Positions 13,457 through 14,257 of a stretch of DNA of 14,257 nt are shown here, piece after piece (the stretch's first letter is position 1; every line of letters begins with the position of its first letter). A program made the translations under genes and the position numbers. Below the pieces are notes generated by a model. It was not told where the DNA came from. It saw only the letters and a list, made by a program, of their open reading frames with translations, and did no database searches. This stretch comes from Ferrovibrio sp964429465 (GTDB lineage Bacteria > Pseudomonadota > Alphaproteobacteria > Ferrovibrionales > Ferrovibrionaceae): contig CAYSCA010000077.1 of assembly GCA_964429465.1 (NCBI GenBank), positions 1 through 14,257 of the forward strand. The letters run 5' to 3'.

Positions 13457-13936
13457 CTAGTGATGCCGCATGCCGTGATGGTGGCGGCCGCCATGGCGGG
13501 CGAACAGCAGGTCGGCGGTCTGTTTCTGCTCGTCCGACAGCGCGGCATAGAGCGGCTTCAGCGCCGCGAGATAGCGCTCGCCGGCCGCCGCGGCCTGCTG
13601 CATGGCGGCATTGCGCTTCTCCAGCCGCTCGACCGCCGAGGCCGGCCCGGCCTTGCTCCGGCCTTCGGCCCGGCGCTCGGCATGACGCGCAGCGATCGCC
13701 TTCGCACTGGCGCGCATCTCCTCGGCCAGCCGGTCGAATAGTGGCTGCTGCGAGTCCGTCAGCTTCAGTTCGGTGCGCAGGAAGGCGAGCCTTCCTTCGA
13801 TGAAACGGCCCGGCGCCGGGCGCGTGGCCGGCTGCTCGATCCTGGCCGGGTCGGTGGCCGGGCTGGCCTGTGCCGGCGCGGTGCCGGCGATGGCGGCGAG
13901 GAGGGTGGCGGCGAAAAGGGGAGAGTAGACGCTCAT
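13457..13936 (-). CDS. LTXXQ-motif (Spy/CpxP-like) periplasmic protein with His-rich tail
   Basis: A 159-residue predicted periplasmic protein. A signal peptide with a hydrophobic core (about 7-20) ends at AQA (22-24). The mature part is helical, charged and carries the two hallmark motifs LTDSQ (59-63) and LSDEQ (133-137) of the Spy/CpxP/CnrX-like LTXXQ family, which act as periplasmic chaperones or metal sensors. The C-terminus, HGGRHHHGMRHH, is strongly His-rich, suggesting Zn, Cu or Ni binding. ATG 13936 was chosen because AGGAG stands six bases upstream and it gives a proper signal peptide; a longer form from 13987 would spoil it. The gene follows dnaB and precedes the CMD-family gene. 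No sensor kinase or sigma factor lies in the window. A metal or envelope-stress role is inferred. Confidence 0.88.
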   Translation of the reverse strand: MSVYSPLFAATLLAAIAGTAPAQASPATDPARIEQPATRPAPGRFIEGRLAFLRTELKLTDSQQPLFDRLAEEMRASAKAIAARHAERRAEGRSKAGPASAVERLEKRNAAMQQAAAAGERYLAALKPLYAALSDEQKQTADLLFARHGGRHHHGMRHH

Positions 13937-13942
13937 AAGCGG

Positions 13943-13947
13943 CTCCT
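13943..13947 (-). promoter_or_regulatory. Ribosome binding site of the LTXXQ gene
   Basis: AGGAG on the minus strand, six bases before ATG 13936. It lies only three bases downstream of the 13951-13987 hairpin. Confidence 0.75.
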
Positions 13948-13950
13948 GCG

Positions 13951-13987
13951 TTGCTGAACCCGGCGGCAGACTGGCCGCCGTCAGCAA
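13951..13987 (-). promoter_or_regulatory. Long hairpin between dnaB and the LTXXQ gene
   Basis: TTGCTGA and CGGCGGC (13951-13957, 13961-13967) pair with GCCGCCG and TCAGCAA (13974-13980, 13981-13987), giving 14 base pairs with a three-base bulge and a six-base loop. On the minus strand it stands 33 nt after the dnaB stop and directly before the LTXXQ Shine-Dalgarno. No T-run follows, so it may be a weak dnaB terminator or a 5' leader structure. Confidence 0.5.
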
Positions 13988-14020
13988 TCTCCACGCGGGA
14001 GCGGATCGATTCCTGCGCGG

Positions 14021-14257
14021 CTAGAACGCCTCCGGCAGGTGGTCGGCGGCCATATGGTCGCTGAAGCGGGTGAACGCGCTCTCGAAATGCAGCACGACGC
14101 GGCCGATCGGGCCATGGCGCTGCTTGCCGATGATCACCTCGGCCAGATTCTGGATGCGATCCATTTTCTCCTGCCAGGCGGCATGCTCGGGCGTGCCCTC
14201 CGAGGGCTGCTTGCGCATCTCGTAATATTCCTCGCGGAACACGAACATGACGACGTC
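14021..14257 (-). CDS. dnaB: Replicative DNA helicase DnaB, C-terminal fragment
   Basis: The last 78 residues of the helicase; the gene continues beyond the right edge. The segment DVVMFVFREEYY is the conserved strand and helix after the Walker B region of DnaB, and IIGKQRHGPIGRVVLHF, followed by TRFSDH, is the usual C-terminal end with the DNA-loop and arginine-finger region. DnaB unwinds DNA ahead of the replisome. The ATG at 14248 is an internal methionine, not the start. Its position upstream of alr, with the intervening accessory genes, supports the view that this is the alphaproteobacterial dnaB-alr-radA neighbourhood with an insertion. Identification is firm despite truncation. Confidence 0.92.
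   Translation of the reverse strand, partial: DVVMFVFREEYYEMRKQPSEGTPEHAAWQEKMDRIQNLAEVIIGKQRHGPIGRVVLHFESAFTRFSDHMAADHLPEAF

Noticed and set aside
13383..13994. N-terminal extension of the AhpD-like gene across the LTXXQ gene
   Set aside because: The stretch is an out-of-frame reading of the LTXXQ gene; the real start at 13382 has a good ribosome binding site and begins the family fold.

Overview
This is a GC-rich chromosomal window of about 14 kb from an alphaproteobacterium. The strongest clue is the minus-strand series dnaB - alr - mlaE - mlaF - radA - cvpA - purF - SDR, a gene neighbourhood common in Alphaproteobacteria. A Rhodospirillales-like member is plausible, but genus cannot be fixed from this sequence. 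It is a draft scaffold: 100 N at 1860-1959 mark a contig join.

Layout, left to right. At 1-1811 on the plus strand lie the C-terminal part of an FAD-dependent dehydrogenase and, 32 nt later, an IclR-type regulator. At 1812-2223 lies the gap, flanked by an exact 55-bp duplication, and a small DUF3008-type basic protein with a (KKKTA)5 tail. At 2289-3386 is an Old Yellow Enzyme. A gene-free stretch, 3387-3781, holds a perfect CRP-type palindrome, a possible promoter, two hairpins and a strong plus-strand terminator, together a candidate small RNA. From 3782 to 10999 runs the minus-strand core: alr, mlaE and mlaF with ATGA overlaps, then a 101-bp branched palindrome, radA, cvpA, purF and an SDR gene, all tightly packed. 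From 11000 to 13994, between alr and dnaB, sits an accessory block: a DMT/EamA exporter (plus strand), a ZIP metal transporter, an AhpD/CMD-like peroxidase-family protein and a His-tailed LTXXQ (Spy/CpxP-like) periplasmic protein. The window ends inside dnaB.

How the genes fit together. The core is housekeeping: replication helicase, D-alanine for peptidoglycan, retrograde phospholipid transport at the inner membrane, recombination and branch processing (RadA), and the first step of purine synthesis (PurF, of the 4Fe-4S type). The accessory block has an envelope, metal and redox-stress flavour. The left end looks catabolic or redox: two flavoenzymes and an IclR regulator.

No CRISPR array, tRNA, rRNA, transposase or integrase was seen. 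The most interesting unexplained element is the CRP-site/sRNA-like structure at 3501-3620. The most important caution is that the gap and its flanking duplication look like an assembly artefact.
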